The notes below the pieces were generated by a model. The model ran no database searches, was not told where the DNA came from, and was given only the letters and a program-made list of their open reading frames with translations. The translations under genes were made by a program, and so were the position numbers. Positions 11,138-22,808 of a stretch of 64,000 nucleotides of DNA are shown in pieces. Numbering within the stretch: the stretch's first letter is position 1; every line of letters starts with the position of its first letter. This stretch comes from Choristoneura fumiferana (lineage: Eukaryota > Arthropoda > Insecta > Lepidoptera > Tortricidae): positions 23,107,695 through 23,171,694 of the forward strand of contig NC_133472.1 in the NCBI RefSeq assembly GCF_025370935.1. The letters are read 5' to 3'.

Positions 11138-13085
11138 GTTCGGATATATCTTAAAAGATTCAATCTCTGCCTATTAAGCTGCGTTTCCACCAGAGATGTG
11201 CGAAAATGTGTTGCGACGAATATATCTTTCATTAACCAATAAGAACGCTTTATTTACCTCGCTTCGCTCTGCTCGGCTGTTTTCACCAGAGATGTGCTGT
11301 GCGAGAATGTGTAAGTAAATGAAACGTTTCTATTGGTTAATGAAAAACACTTCCCTCTTAATGCAACACATCCTCGCACATTATTGCTGATTTACTTCTG
11401 CATGAATCAGAATGTATTTTGCGGACGTGTTTAACATCGACTAAATTATTATTTATTTAGCCACTCAGATTAATTTCCGTTTTTTTTATTCGTACATAAT
11501 ATAAAAACGAGAACTACCTATTATTATCAATATAATATAGGTATACTTTTTTGTGCTAAATAATAAAATAACTTGAGGCACAACATAAGGCGTCTCAAAA
11601 TGGTTGCAAGAGGATATGCCAGTCGTTTATGGAATTATTTAGTGTTCTGTCTTAATGTGAGGACGTTTCAAATGATAGCGGTTTAAGGGAGGAAGGTCTG
11701 AGCAATACATATTACGTCAACGCTTCCGCACTCGTTCTGGTGATGTATGAGCTGGTTTTGATAATTTAATAGAGCTTTCTAAATTTGTATGCTTGTGTCT
11801 ATAAAATAAATTGCTGCGTTTTGGTATATTCATCCCTGTTATAATATTTTAGGTCTTTAATTTGTTTCAGTTCACCGAACAACGATAGGTTTTCAAATTA
11901 CTTGAACCTACCGTCACTTACCTAGACTCAACGTTATCTATAAAAAGAGCTTTCGAACTAATTGTTTAAGTAAGCATATAGACATGATTTATTAGGTGTT
12001 TAATCCTAGTTTATCTTTCATCAACAACATTTATAATTTGATAAAATTTATATGTCGTCTTTTTTTAAAATAGTAATTGAATGTTGAGTGGCGCAGATAG
12101 TCAGAATTCCATTATTTTTTTCCGCTTACCCGCGGTCATAAATATATTTTCACCTTAATCCAATGTAAAAGAGCTATAAAAATATGTATGGACTTTGTAA
12201 TCACCTAGAGGATGGCTCGCGCACTTCTTCCGAATAAGTGAAGCATTTAAGAAGCGGCCAGCTGAAGAAGAAGCTGTTTAAAAAACGGTGACGGTACGGA
12301 ATCGCAGTATCGCATCGTATGCGCACCGTTTATATCGCATTCTCTCCACATAGGCCGAAGGCTTTAAACACTGTTTTAAAACTAAGTTATTCTAATCCTA
12401 AAAATCTATATTAAAAAATATCAACCAAGTCGCTGCTATTGCTAAATATAACAAAATATATGTTAGAATAGTTTTTAATCAAAGAAGTGTCGAAAAGTTT
12501 TAATATTCAAAAATAAAATGAAAACAAAAACTCCTAACAAAGCATTATTTGGGGAGTACATCATATCGTAACTGGTGCGTGAAAGTTGCGGGACCCGCTC
12601 GACGTGGACACAAATTTAGGTCATGTTTCTACGAGAAATTTAACGTTTTACTTATGTTAGGTAGGAACTATTTCAACGTGTATGGCAGAGTCCAAGTTTA
12701 CGCTTCCCAAAGAATGTCCTTGCGTGCCCGCGATATATATTTTGAATTTACTTTTAATTTGCGATATCATCCCGTTTCACATGCTTACACAAATATTTAA
12801 TTTAATTAAAGGTAGTATTTAAACGCACGTCAAAAAAGACCTTTTTTACTAAAAAAACCGAATTCACATCAAAATTACTGATTGCACAGCAAAATACTCA
12901 AAATATTACGTAATAAACCGCAACTTATATTCGTGGTGTACTGCTATTTATCTTAAAGTAAAGCATTTTTATTATAGCACAGCTAATAATGAATAACGTA
13001 CATCATACCTTGTAACTCTTTTTTATTTACTCGCTACACTCGCTCGGCTCGCGCGTTGTGGTCGCAATGAGAGCTATCGCATATG
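11138..13085. other. No gene recognised
   Basis: AT-rich intergenic sequence. A direct repeat of the motif AATGAAACGTTTCTATTGG-type with ACCAATAGAAACG-like partners lies at 11170-11360. The plus-strand frame at 12549-12800 shows no recognisable domain. Confidence 0.3.
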
Positions 13086-13089
13086 AATT

Positions 13090-13402
13090 CGCCGCTAGAG
13101 GCGCTAGTGTAGCGTCAAATGTCATCTCATAGTTTTTGGGTGAGCTACGCGGGTTTATTTATAATAAGAATTAGAATATTTTGCACTGAAATTAATTATT
13201 TCAGTTATGCGATAAGGGACAATGAATGTCTGTGTTCTTTTTTCCGAACAAAACGGGACTACGCAAGACTGTGGTAGCTCGATATTTTTATGTTACGGTT
13301 TTAAGATGTATTAAATATGATTTTATTCTAAACTTTGTTTTCACACCCGTAATAACAGACTTTGAAAGCCACACTTAAAAACCTCACGCAACAGTGGCGC
13401 CA
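13090..13402 (-). mobile_element. THAP-type repeat, copy 1
   Basis: Minus-strand copy of the family at 14763-15145 and 53280-53681. Shared blocks are TTTCAAAGTCTGTTATTACG, a TAAACCCGCGTAGCTCACCC segment and GGCGC-rich ends. The copy has lost the FPKD-coding part. It forms an inverted pair with copy 2, about 1.4 kb away. Confidence 0.6.
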
Positions 13403-13527
13403 ACTAGTAATGAACTAAAATAATTTCCTTGCTCACCCGCGACCTTACGATAGCTAAGCTTATGCAAAATATGCGTGTTCATGCACACACAAATCACACA
13501 AACCCATCTATCACCACCACCACACTA

Positions 13528-13570
13528 CACTGACGCGTTTCGAACTCAACCAGAGCTCATCTTCAGAGTG
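13528..13570 (-). ncRNA. Hammerhead-ribozyme-like motif (minimal type I)
   Basis: Read on the minus strand: stem I CACU/AGUG; core box CUGAAGA (fits CUGANGA); stem II GAGCUC with GAGUUC around loop UGGUU (six pairs including one G.U); GAAA box; self-complementary ACGCGU as stem III; and GUC before the predicted cleavage point (between 13532 and 13531). The one oddity is an extra U between the CUGANGA box and stem II. A tiny self-complementary stem III is what dimeric hammerheads of Penelope-like elements and satellite-type retroelements use. Activity is unproven. Confidence 0.4.
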
Positions 13571-14762
13571 ACACAACCGTACACCATGCTACCAGTTGTT
13601 AGACTAACGAACCACAACCACCGTTTTAACTTGTCACTGTAACTCCCCAAGTACCCACATACGTTTTATGAAACAAAACAAAACTACCCACAAATTAATA
13701 AGAATTTTTTTAACCGTCCTTCAAAACTACCTTGATTTTTATTAATTTACTGTCAAGGTATGTTTTATTAACTACCATTGCTGAAATTAGATCCAAGCCG
13801 TAGCAAGGGAGATGAAACTAAATTTACCTGCTCATAATTATCTCCATGCATTCTAAAACATCGAGACGAAACCCCTTGCCACAATAATGTAACACTTCAT
13901 ACGAATCTGAGTCCGATAAAAGAGGAAAGGGAGGGGAGGGAGGAGTCCGAGTCCGAAGAAATTATTTTAGTCCATTGATATGGACCTCCGCAAAGTATCG
14001 CCTGATTCAATAAGCCATCTAGTTAGACAAAGAACGATAGCCCACATTGTACCTGGGCAAATATTCGAGCGTTTTGAATGCGCGGTCAAACGTCATTAGC
14101 GTCCCACGTTAATATAACACAACGGAAAGACAAGTCACAAGAATTTTAATCACGCCTAATTCAGCATCGGTATTGTCTTCAATTTGCATAAAAAAGCTAC
14201 CCTGGGCATTACCTCTTTTAATAACACCTGCGATGACACCAATGACAAAAAAAACGCTGTTAAAACGCTGAATATTCGCCCACAAAACGCTCCTCCTCGC
14301 TCCGCTCGTCGTCGTACCTAATTTCCCGGTTCCAAATTGTCAATAAAAGTGATTTTGCTATGAGTAGGAGTATCAGCTACGCACGATCTAATTAATTTGC
14401 TTTGCAGTCAGTATTTTTTGCTGTGCAGTCAGTATAATTGATGTGATTGTAGTATTTTTATATATTGTAGATTGAAGTACCTATATTTACTCCTCTCATC
14501 TACTCAAAGGTTGACTGGTAGAGATCCTTAAAGGGATAAGTCCGCCTTTGTACAAGTATCTCAAAGTTTGTCACTTGTGTTTTGTTTATTTTCTTTTGTA
14601 TAATAAAGAGTTTACATACAACATACATACATTTGTTATGTACGCTACGTGCCTACGGATCGCTAAATCTAGCGACATCGCAACCGAGCTGCGTTAGCTC
14701 GTTGCACGAGCCGCTGACCAAGCATCGCGCGCCAGCGGCGGACGCAGCCTCCAACAGTTAGT
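13571..14762. other. No gene recognised
   Basis: Intergenic sequence with no convincing open frame. 14640-14760 is GC-richer (GCCGCTGACCAAGC, CGCGCGCCAGCGGCGG) and leads into the THAP-type repeat. Confidence 0.3.
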
Positions 14763-15145
14763 CAATGAGGGCTATCGTTTTTTCTCTCACTAGATGGCGC
14801 ACTGTTGCTTGAGGTTTTTAAGTATGGCTTTCAAAGTCTGTTATTACGGGTGTGAAAACAAAGTTTAGATTAAAATCATATTTAATACACCTTAAAACCG
14901 TACCATAAAAATATCGAGCATGCCGCATTGTTGCATAGTCTTCGTTTTGTTCGGAAAAAAGGGAGGACAAAGGTTTCCGAAAGACAAAACTGTCTCGAAA
15001 CACCGACATTCATTGCCCCGAAACGCATTTTTGCCATAATTAATTTCAGATATTGCAAAATATTCACAAAATAAACCCGCGTAGCTCACCCAAAAACTAT
15101 GAGATTTGACATTTCGGAGACCTCACGCTACACTAGCCCTCATTG
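14763..15145 (+). mobile_element. THAP-type repeat, copy 2
   Basis: The ends are inverted (CAATGAGGGCTA against TAGCCCTCATTG). A decayed plus-strand reading gives MAFKVCYYGCENK near 14824. Beginning near 14920 it gives MPHCC followed downstream by FGKKGGQRFPKDKTVSK, resembling the start (Cys pair) and the FPKD block of THAP zinc fingers. Stops separate the parts. Possibly a non-autonomous relic of a THAP transposase element; the minus-strand frames here are shadows. Confidence 0.5.
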
Positions 15146-15345
15146 CTAGCATCGCATTGGCTCAGGCTCTTAGGTTAAGTTAGGTTTAAGAACTATATAA
15201 TGTAACTTTTATATTTTAAGTAAAGTTATTTCATCTAATTGGGTTTTTGGACTCTTCGCCTGCAACTTCCATATTTCATTTCATTGCATGTTTGAGAAAC
15301 ATTTTTGTCGTAGCCAGACATTAGTACGGAAACTAAACGGAGCGC

Positions 15346-15399
15346 AAGTTGTATCATCTACGCCGCTAGGTGGCGCTAGCGGCGTAGATCATACAACTT
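15346..15399. repeat. Hairpin, 24-bp arms, 6-nt loop
   Basis: Arms 15346-15369 and 15376-15399 are reverse complements with one mismatch (ATCTACGCCGCTAG against CTAGCGGCGTAGAT). The loop is GTGGCG. Confidence 0.85.
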
Positions 15400-15724
15400 C
15401 CTTTACGCGCGCTTCGACAGAGTCGTGAGTTCGTGACGTTACAGACTGTTACGTTTCCCCCCCCCAATGAGCCGCTTTTACTCAAATTAAATAACTAAAT
15501 AAATAAACTCTACTTAAAGCTAACTTCTAAAGCCCAAAAAGCTCCTAAAAGTTCTAGAGTTCCTGAAAGCTAAAAGCTCCTAAGCTCTAATATAACTATT
15601 ATGCAACCTAAGCCCTGTTTGTGGAGGCCACCACCCTTCAACAAATTTCATATTTTTTGTATATAAAAAAGATCTTGTCAAAGTAATAAATCTTATGACC
15701 AATATAAAGTTAAAATACTACAAA

Positions 15725-15810
15725 AAGGACTTATCAGGCTAAAGTATACACGAGTGATAATATTTTCCTCAACGTTTCGACCACATTACAATTTTCGTCG
15801 AGGTAAATAA
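15725..15810 (-). repeat. Fragment related to the palindrome at 42601-42813
   Basis: GGACTTATCAGGCTAA, then ACACGAGTGATAATATTTTC and AACGTTTCGACCACATTAC match 42583-42640 with scattered differences. On the minus strand it contains CGAAACGTTGAGG. Confidence 0.5.
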
Positions 15811-16247
15811 TTATTAAGTTTGCGAGCCACGAGCAAGATTTAAACCGGTTGGATCGCCGACGGTTTTAAAGTACGCGTACATACTTACGGTGACACACAG
15901 GTAAAAATGGTCGTCGAGCCATAAGTACGCGTACTTGCTCGTACGTCTGTCACCCACATTTGCGTGATAAGCTCTGTTTGTGGTATTTTACTACGATTGA
16001 AAATCACGAAAGTTTAAAACCACCCCATGCCAAAAGCACCTAAAGGTGTGGAAAAAAGTTGTTTTTCTTAATATTTAATGTTTCCATTATTATGATTGTG
16101 TATTGATAAATCAAAACTTACTTTAGTTAGGCAGTCTCAAAAGATTAATACTAGATATTCCCAAAGTATTAAAATACCCGAATGATATAATTTTAAAAGA
16201 GTAAAAAAATATATTTTTGGGAGGTTGCAAATCGACCGTTTTAGGCA
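15811..16247. other. No gene recognised
   Basis: Contains a short inverted motif (TACGCGTACATAC, ATAAGTACGCGTACTTGC) near 15874-15940 but no coding sequence. Confidence 0.3.
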
Positions 16248-16610
16248 GCTGTCTCACCGCCGGCGAGGAAACGATTGGCTATAGACTATTTTCTCGCTTA
16301 AGAAACGAACAAAAGATATAAGATCCTGTGTGAGTAAAGGAGACACATATATTAATAGTTGATCGCTGGCGGTTCACACTGCCGGTGAGAACTCGCTCTT
16401 ATCTTTTGTCGCAGCAACCAGAGCTATAAAACTCGCTGAGCTATAAAACTAGCTCAGCGATACTCGCTCCGCGCTGTTAGCTTGGCGGCTGCCCGGCTCA
16501 AACAATCGCCTGTCGTACTCGAAACACTCGCTTTTCACTGCTCGCCCAATCGTTTCTAGTTACTCGCTCTGCTCGCTTCTCGCTCATCGTCGCCGGTGTT
16601 TTAGGTACAC
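16248..16610. repeat. Inverted-end repeat rich in ACTCGCT
   Basis: CACCGCCGGCGAGGAAACGATTGG at the left has a reverse-complement counterpart in the CCAATCGTTTCTAG and CGTCGCCGGTG blocks at the right. ACTCGCT occurs many times inside, and AGCTATAAAACT is duplicated at 16431-16450. It looks like a decayed TIR element. Confidence 0.45.
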
Positions 16611-16919
16611 GTACTTATACAAATATGACAATTGACAATGACACGTACACATACGGATCAATCAAACTGATAACTTCCTTTTTTATTTAGAAGACGGTTT
16701 AAAATAACTTCCATTTATTTAGTAAATCAGTCTCATATAAAAGTGACATTCCAATGCCTTTCCGCAAGCAAGCTGTACGCACATGTTTATCCCTTTACTC
16801 AAAGAAAGATAGCCGGAAAAAATGCCGATAAGGCTATCACGGTCCGATTCTCTCTACACTTACCAACTATCTTCAAGAAATAGACAAAATAAAATAGACT
16901 TTATCTCGTGCGCAAACAG

Positions 16920-16965
16920 TATATAAGAATCGCTTTATTACCTTGGTCGGCGTATGTTACGTTCA
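16920..16965 (+). promoter_or_regulatory. Weak TATA/initiator pair
   Basis: TATATAA at 16920-16926 and an arthropod-type TCAGT at 16963. The spacing of about 43 bp exceeds the usual 30 or so, and the following frame (17021-17245) is not recognisable. Confidence 0.12.
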
Positions 16966-17399
16966 GTTGTAAATATCGTCCCGTTTACAGCTGGCCGACG
17001 ATAGACGAAGATAGCCGAAGTTGAACGAATACCACATCATGTACTTTGCCGGTATATGCTACAACTACACCGTCATGGTTAGTTATGGGTCCAAATTGTG
17101 TTGTTTTTTACTTTTTAAACTGGGCAATTACATATTATGTCGTGTCATAAGTATTTCTTACTTATTTTTTTTTCAGTTCTTCGTTACAATGAGTACATCG
17201 TACCTATACTTATCTATGTTACTTAGTGGTTCGAAATATATTTAAATAATTATTCTTAAGTTAAGTATATTAACAATCAAAAATTCGTGTCTTGTTAAAA
17301 TGCTACGAGTCAATTACCAGCATCCCTGTATCAATCAGTGAAACAATAACGGAATTAGTGACAATTTATCGCCGCACGACATTCCCGAGAAACCGTTAA

Positions 17400-17841
17400 C
17401 GAGGTCTGCGTCACAGCTGAGAATATTCGTCACTCCTCGGGATCCACCGTGGATCGCGGAAACAATCGGAACGCGCCATTTTCATCTCTTTTTAGACGAG
17501 GCTGCGCGAACAGGCATGCGCAGAACCCACGCCCCGTCAAACGCCATCAGTGAAGCGGCGCGCCCTGCCGCACCGCGTTAGCCGCACCCTCCGAATCACG
17601 GGAAGAAACGATTATCAAATTTACCAGCACCTACCAACACCAATCAGTAGCTGTTCGAAGGCAAAAATGAAGAACACATTTTTTTATGTTTCAATATTTT
17701 CTAACGTTAACTTTTTCACCTTATCCATGTATACGATATACCCGAATTTCGTGTCAAGTGAGAGTTACTGTGCATAATATTTCAGTGTGTGTGTGTGCTT
17801 TATGACTTTGAGATTGCAACCCTGGGTCCTCATATATTTTC
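17400..17841 (+). other. GC-rich island; candidate non-coding 5' exon
   Basis: 17400-17600 is much richer in GC and CpG than its surroundings, with a CATGCGCA motif near 17515 (NRF-1-like) and GCCATTTT (YY1/Pho-like) near 17477. At 17842 a strong donor (GTAAGTTT) follows. This pattern suggests a TSS plus a first exon, possibly spliced to 18740. The 37-codon frame starting at 17668 may be an upstream ORF. Confidence 0.3.
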
Positions 17842-18289
17842 GGTAAGTTTTTCTTATACTCATCATCTATCATCTACAGCTTTGGGAATAAAATTAGGAA
17901 AACGCGATGGTTTTCTAAGAATTAACTGTCAGACCATTCAAATCTTATATAATTATGAATAATAATCGAAGGTATACACGTAAAAATGAACGCCGTAAAA
18001 GAATAGAATTTTTGAAGATAGCAAAAAGTGGCGAATTTAGGTACCTGAAACAAAAGGGTGTATTTTAATTATTGACGGGTTCGCGTTGACCTGAATCGCT
18101 CTGGATGGAAAATGTTAAAATAAGATACCAACCAAGTAATTGAATGACCCCACGCTACATACATTTTACTTACAACATTTGATTTAGTACTGAGGGGGTA
18201 TAAAAAAACTCAGATCATTTTCAGTTACATGCACAAACAAAGTTTATCTCTTTATCATTTTTATATAGGTACTTATTTTATAATTTTGA

Positions 18290-18482
18290 AAGTTACCACG
18301 AGCTTTACGGTGAAGGAAAACATCGTGAGGAAACCTGCACAAACCTGCGAATCAATTCAATGGTGCGTGTGAAGTTCCCAATCCGCACTGGGCCCGCGTG
18401 GGAACTATGGCCCAAGCCCTCTTGTTCTGAGAGTAGGCCTGTGCCCAGCAGTGGGACGTATATAGGCTGGGATGAACTTATT
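18290..18482 (+). repeat. RTE-type 3' end, plus orientation
   Basis: GTGAGGAAACCTGCACAAAC, then TGTGCCCAGCAGTGGGACG and TATATAGGCTGGGATGA form the stereotyped 3' end of RTE-like copies. Related ends are at 20571-20640 (minus), 30160-30225 (minus) and 50160-50300 (plus). Confidence 0.65.
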
Positions 18483-18739
18483 TTATAATGTATGTTGATT
18501 TAACAATTTCATTTTTTAGTTCTGGCCCAGCAGATATTAGGCAAATACTAGCCTTCCCGCCTGGAGTAGGTACGAGGCATGCCGATAAATATTGAAAACT
18601 ATATGTGCTTAGCACAAAATCAATGGCTGGACGATACCATCGTAGAATTTTATTTGTAGTCAGAGAGAAAAGACCGAAAGACTCACATATTTAACCCTCA
18701 CTTTTATGTGTATTTGACAAAGACTTCATAATAGGACCA

Positions 18740-18845
18740 ATGTGTATTCGCTCGCATTGGTTCGTCGTCGCGATCATTTGCTTTCCCAGTTTAGAGGGAT
18801 GCCAAAGCATGGTTGAAAGTCGCACTGAAGGAATCAAAAAGAGAG
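18740..18845 (+). CDS. Candidate signal-peptide exon of a secreted precursor
   Basis: ATG at 18740 opens 35 codons. The N-terminus (MCIRSHWFVVAIICFPSLEG) looks like a signal peptide with a small residue before a likely cleavage site. The exon then reads CQSMVESRTEGIKKR, ending in a multibasic site, and stops at a good donor (GTAAGG, 18846-18851) in phase 1. The layout is that of a peptide-hormone precursor's first exon, but I recognise no family and found no matching next exon. The GC-rich island at 17400-17841 could be its non-coding exon. Confidence 0.25.
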
Positions 18846-19379
18846 GTAAGGCTTCAGTAATAATAGATTACTATAGAGGCCGTGAAGTAGGCGGTTGCCG
18901 GCCAAGCAGATATAGACGACCCCACGTTTCGGCCGAGACTTGTATAGTGCATTGTGCATTAAGGGGCGTAAAAAGGGGATTACTGACGAGAGTCTATTAG
19001 AAGCCCGACGCAGTGGCGTAGCGTGATTGGGGCGGTGGGCGTCAAAATTCCATACTAAATAGTACTGAATAATATTTCGATAATCTTGTTAACATAAATA
19101 AATGACTATTATTTCTAACCTATACAATACACAATGACGATGACTGTTTTTGTTCTTTGTAATTACTGTATACTAATTTTATTCAATTGAAATACCTAAG
19201 TGTGAGCAACTCAACTACAGTCTAAAACAATATAGGAATGGACAGAAGGAAAATAGGCTCGTTATAGTGCATGCACGCTCTAGGAAACATTTAATAAATT
19301 TATTTTTTTAGTGTACGGTCCAAACATAATTCTAATTATAATATCGAAGACATAAATGTTAGTTTCATTTATTCATTAA

Positions 19380-19605
19380 CTAGCTGTTGGCCGCGACTCC
19401 GTTCACGTAGAATTCGTTTGTTGCTATCCCGCGGGAACTATGCAATTTTCTGGGATAATAACTATTCTATGTCCTTCCCCGGGACTTGTACTATCTGTAT
19501 ACCGAATTTCATCTAAATCGGTTCTACGGATGAGACGTGAAGAGGTAGGTAACAAACAAACATACAGACTTACAAACTTTTGCATTTATATTAATATTAG
19601 TGAGA
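19380..19605 (+). repeat. Common non-coding repeat (TAGCTGTTG...CCCGCGGGA family)
   Basis: ACTAGCTGTTGGCCGCGACT, then ATCCCGCGGGAACTATGC and a tail AAACAAACATACAGACTTAC. Copies or parts are also at 38085-38330 (reverse), 10115-10200, 49560-49650 (reverse) and 52910-52995. The plus-strand frame at 19440 is part of this repeat. Confidence 0.55.
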
Positions 19606-20224
19606 TTAACTTTGCTATTTTTCATATCATAATTTAAAAGCAATAAAAAACCTTATCCTAGTTTAAAATACGTAAAGAGGCAGAAGTAAACAAAATTCTA
19701 CAAGAAACAGAACGTTTATAATATTGTTAATTCAAGAAATATTTTGTACTACATCATTTAATAGTTTTTAATCGACAGTTTGAATCTTAATGTGATGGAC
19801 CTTCATATACAATATAGTTAACTTTTCAAAACTGAAGCACTGCTCCAAATTTTATGAAATTTGGATTGGAAAAAGCTTGAATTTCATAACAGGAGCTACG
19901 AGTAGAATATTTTTAAACTGGGAATAAGAGCGGATGAGTCCACGAAACACAATTATTAAATAAATGTATAAATTTAATTCGAATTAATATTATGTAGCGA
20001 ATTACGTATTAATAATGTGTTTTTTTGTAAGTACATTACGTATTTTGACTTATAAAATAAAAAAATATGACTTCATCTTAATCTTTTATTCATCATCATC
20101 ATCATTACGACTTCACAAAAAATGTTCAGAACCCCTTCTTCTGTGATCTTCTAGAGTCCAATGTTATCCTGAATGGAGGAGTATAAACTATACTAAAGGT
20201 AATAAATAAAACGCTCAAAAAACA

Positions 20225-20466
20225 GTTTTTATTTTATCCGTGAATGATCTGTGTGTAAAGATCCTATAGGTAGGTACAGTCACCAGCACCAATATCTGAC
20301 ACAACAAGCGTGCATAAATATCTGATATGACTCTATTTGTAGGGCCAGAAGCACGTGTCATATATTTTTGCACGCTCCGCTGTGGCAGATATTAATGTTG
20401 GTGACTGTACCTACGTATAGGATCTTTACACACAGACCATTCACGGATAAAATAAGAATTGTTTTT
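20225..20466. repeat. 240-bp palindrome with a Tc1-type MITE at its centre
   Basis: Outer arms (GTGAATGATCTGTGTGTAAA at 20240-20259 and its inverted copy at 20425-20448) continue inward into the MITE at 20277-20407. Nearly the whole 240 bp folds on itself. Other MITE copies lack these outer arms. Confidence 0.8.
20277..20407 (+). mobile_element. 131-bp Tc1/mariner-like MITE (MITE-A), copy 1
   Basis: It begins CAGTCACCAGCACCAATATC and ends TGTTGGTGACTG, flanked on both sides by TA, the Tc1/mariner target duplication. The whole unit is an imperfect palindrome. Copies of exactly the same length are at 40309-40439 and 49052-49182. Confidence 0.85.
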
Positions 20467-20570
20467 TTTTAATATACCTACACAGGTCATTAAACATTTC
20501 TTTGTTACCTACATCACTTATTCGTCGCTTAGTATGAAACTTATATAACTACTTAATTTACTATAAATCA

Positions 20571-20640
20571 TCATCATCATCATCATCCCAGCCCATATGT
20601 CTTACTGCTGGGCACAGGCCTCCTCTCAGAATGATAATCT
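20571..20640 (-). repeat. RTE-type 3' end with (ATC)n tail, minus orientation
   Basis: (ATC)6 is followed by CCCAGCCCATATGTCTTACT and GCTGGGCACAGGCCTCC, the reverse complement of the 18.4-kb 3' end. Confidence 0.7.
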
Positions 20641-21348
20641 TATAAATTTAAACGAACAATTCTTGCATATTTTTAGTTTATTTCGGGGATCTCAGAAACC
20701 GCTCTAACGATTTCGATGAAATTCGGGGACGAACGATCAATCTAGTTTGGGGTTAATTCCGCGAAAACGCGTATTGGCGAGTTTGAGCCCGAGCAAAGCT
20801 CGGTCGCCCAGACACATCAATAAAATGGTAATGCGCTATGAACTTTCTTCCAATTAAAAAACGGGTGAAACGGTTGTAAAACCAGTAGGTATTCATACCC
20901 TGCTATTGGCATGTACATATCTTCTCAGCCCTTACATCTTCTTATCTTGCGGGAATTGAGGCACCCCTTCCCAAACCATTTTATATCGTGGATCTAATCT
21001 AAATTTGTAATAAATTGGTATGTTACAAGGAGGGCCTGAAAACGGTAGCTTTTCGTTTACAATGTCATTTACTATATCTGTTGGCCACAGTAGGTACGAA
21101 CAATAAATTAGTAGGAAATAGAATCAACAAATACTGTGTCCAAAATTAGAATATTATAATAATTTCAAAATATTTTACTACCGTTTCGCTTGTGTAAATT
21201 TTTTATTTAAACTTTAAACCAATTCATATTGCTGCGAAAGGCATATTATTAAATAATGACGGAAAGTCTTAATGTATTTTTTTTCGCTATATGTGTATAG
21301 GTTTTTACTGTTATGAACTTTATGAAGTTAAATAAGTAGATGACTTAC
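20641..21348. other. No gene recognised
   Basis: Intergenic; includes a short block (CGAAAACGCGTATTGGCGAG) but no coding or structural signal that I can support. Confidence 0.3.
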
Positions 21349-21545
21349 TGTTACGTGTCGTTACGTTCAATAAATAAATGGTTACACTCCATGAGTCGGT
21401 CGTGTAGCATACAGGAGCCAGTTCTCCGCTATCTGTATTAGTATAGACGTGTTAGTGTTCCACGTGAAACATATCAGTTCGTCGGTCACGGCTTGGTGCA
21501 CATATCCTTATACCATGCCCCTACTACATTGGTGGCTAGCCCCTC
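21349..21545 (+). repeat. Possible Ty3/gypsy-type LTR and primer-binding site
   Basis: A 180-bp block starts TGTTACGTG and ends CTACTACA (TG...CA ends), with AATAAATAAA at its left. TTGGTGGCTAGCCCC follows directly, resembling the primer-binding region after lepidopteran gypsy LTRs. No partner LTR was found and no intact gag or pol follows. Confidence 0.3.
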
Positions 21546-22808
21546 GGCACTGTGTTGCCTGATTTTCCACCCAAGTAAGGAGCTAACTGAGTTTGTAGCC
21601 CTGAAAGGGCAGCTGCAACCGCCTTGACTTCATTTCTACTCACCACCCAAGAGAGTTGATCTGATGGCAACCCAATTAAATAAGCCACTAAACCAGCCAC
21701 TGATCTAAAGTTAGCCCCGTCAGTGGGCCCGATTATTTGTCCCAGAATGTTTCATTGACAATTTTTAACCTATCACTTGAGCGCATAAACCGCCATTGAT
21801 CGGAAGTCGCCTAAGGGGCTCAAGCATGCACCGAATCGAAGCGATTGACCACACTCTCGTTCTTGCCAAACTCCTACCTTGCTCTGTCTAACGGTTGAGA
21901 AATTGAAATAAGCCGTAAGCAACCTAGTTTTTTTTTCATTAGCATTTAAAGTGATCCGGTGTCTGAAGAGAAAAATATTACCTGTTACGATTTTCTGTGT
22001 AAGAGCATCCTAGGGCTTAACGCTTAGCGATTTAATTCTAGAATTAGCTTTTGTATGATATTCGATTGGATTATTGATGTAGCAATTCCATTACAAGGAA
22101 GTAAAAAATGTTCATTCAATATCGACACTTAGAATTAATTATAATGCTGTAACAAGAGTAATAATTTGCACACACATATTTACCGAGATTCAATAAGTAC
22201 TTTTTTTGGTATTAGATAAACTTACTGAGCCTATTAACGACTGGCTTGAGTAAAACTGCTTTCAGCGTTGTTGCAGTCTTGTGAAACATCTATAATACAC
22301 CAGTACTTCAGTAGTTGTACTCGTAATTACCAGGGGTCGGACAAAAAGTGCGGATGACGTCAAAATGACGTAATCTTGCACACAAAATGATGTTTTTATT
22401 TCAACTTCCGTGTGATATGTAGTAACAAAGCAGCATTAATGAAGTAAAAAAAAAATGGTAAATAAATCAATAAATTCAAGATTAAATTTTTAGGTAGTTA
22501 GGCCTGAACATTTTGCATATTTTGTTCAGTCGTGTAGATTAATTAAAAAATCACTAACAAATTTAAATTTAATTTAAAAATTAAATTAATTTAGTAATTT
22601 GAAATTGCTGTCTCCGAGATGGTGGCAAGACTGGTGAACAAAAATTAAACTGAAAAAATAGATAAGTACATTCGTCCAAAAATAATGGTTTCATTTTAAA
22701 TGAATGAATATCAAACTCTTCCTCCAAATACTCATATATTTACTTTGCTTAAATTTAATATTCTGGGCCAAAAAAGACTACAATAAGACAATAAACAAAA
22801 TATAATTA
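21546..22808. other. No gene recognised
   Basis: A minus-strand stretch at 21550-21640 reads like a protein tail (VKAVAAALSGLQTQLAPYLGG), possibly retrotransposon-derived. The remainder is AT-rich with a small palindromic AATTTAAATTTAATTT run near 22560. Confidence 0.3.
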
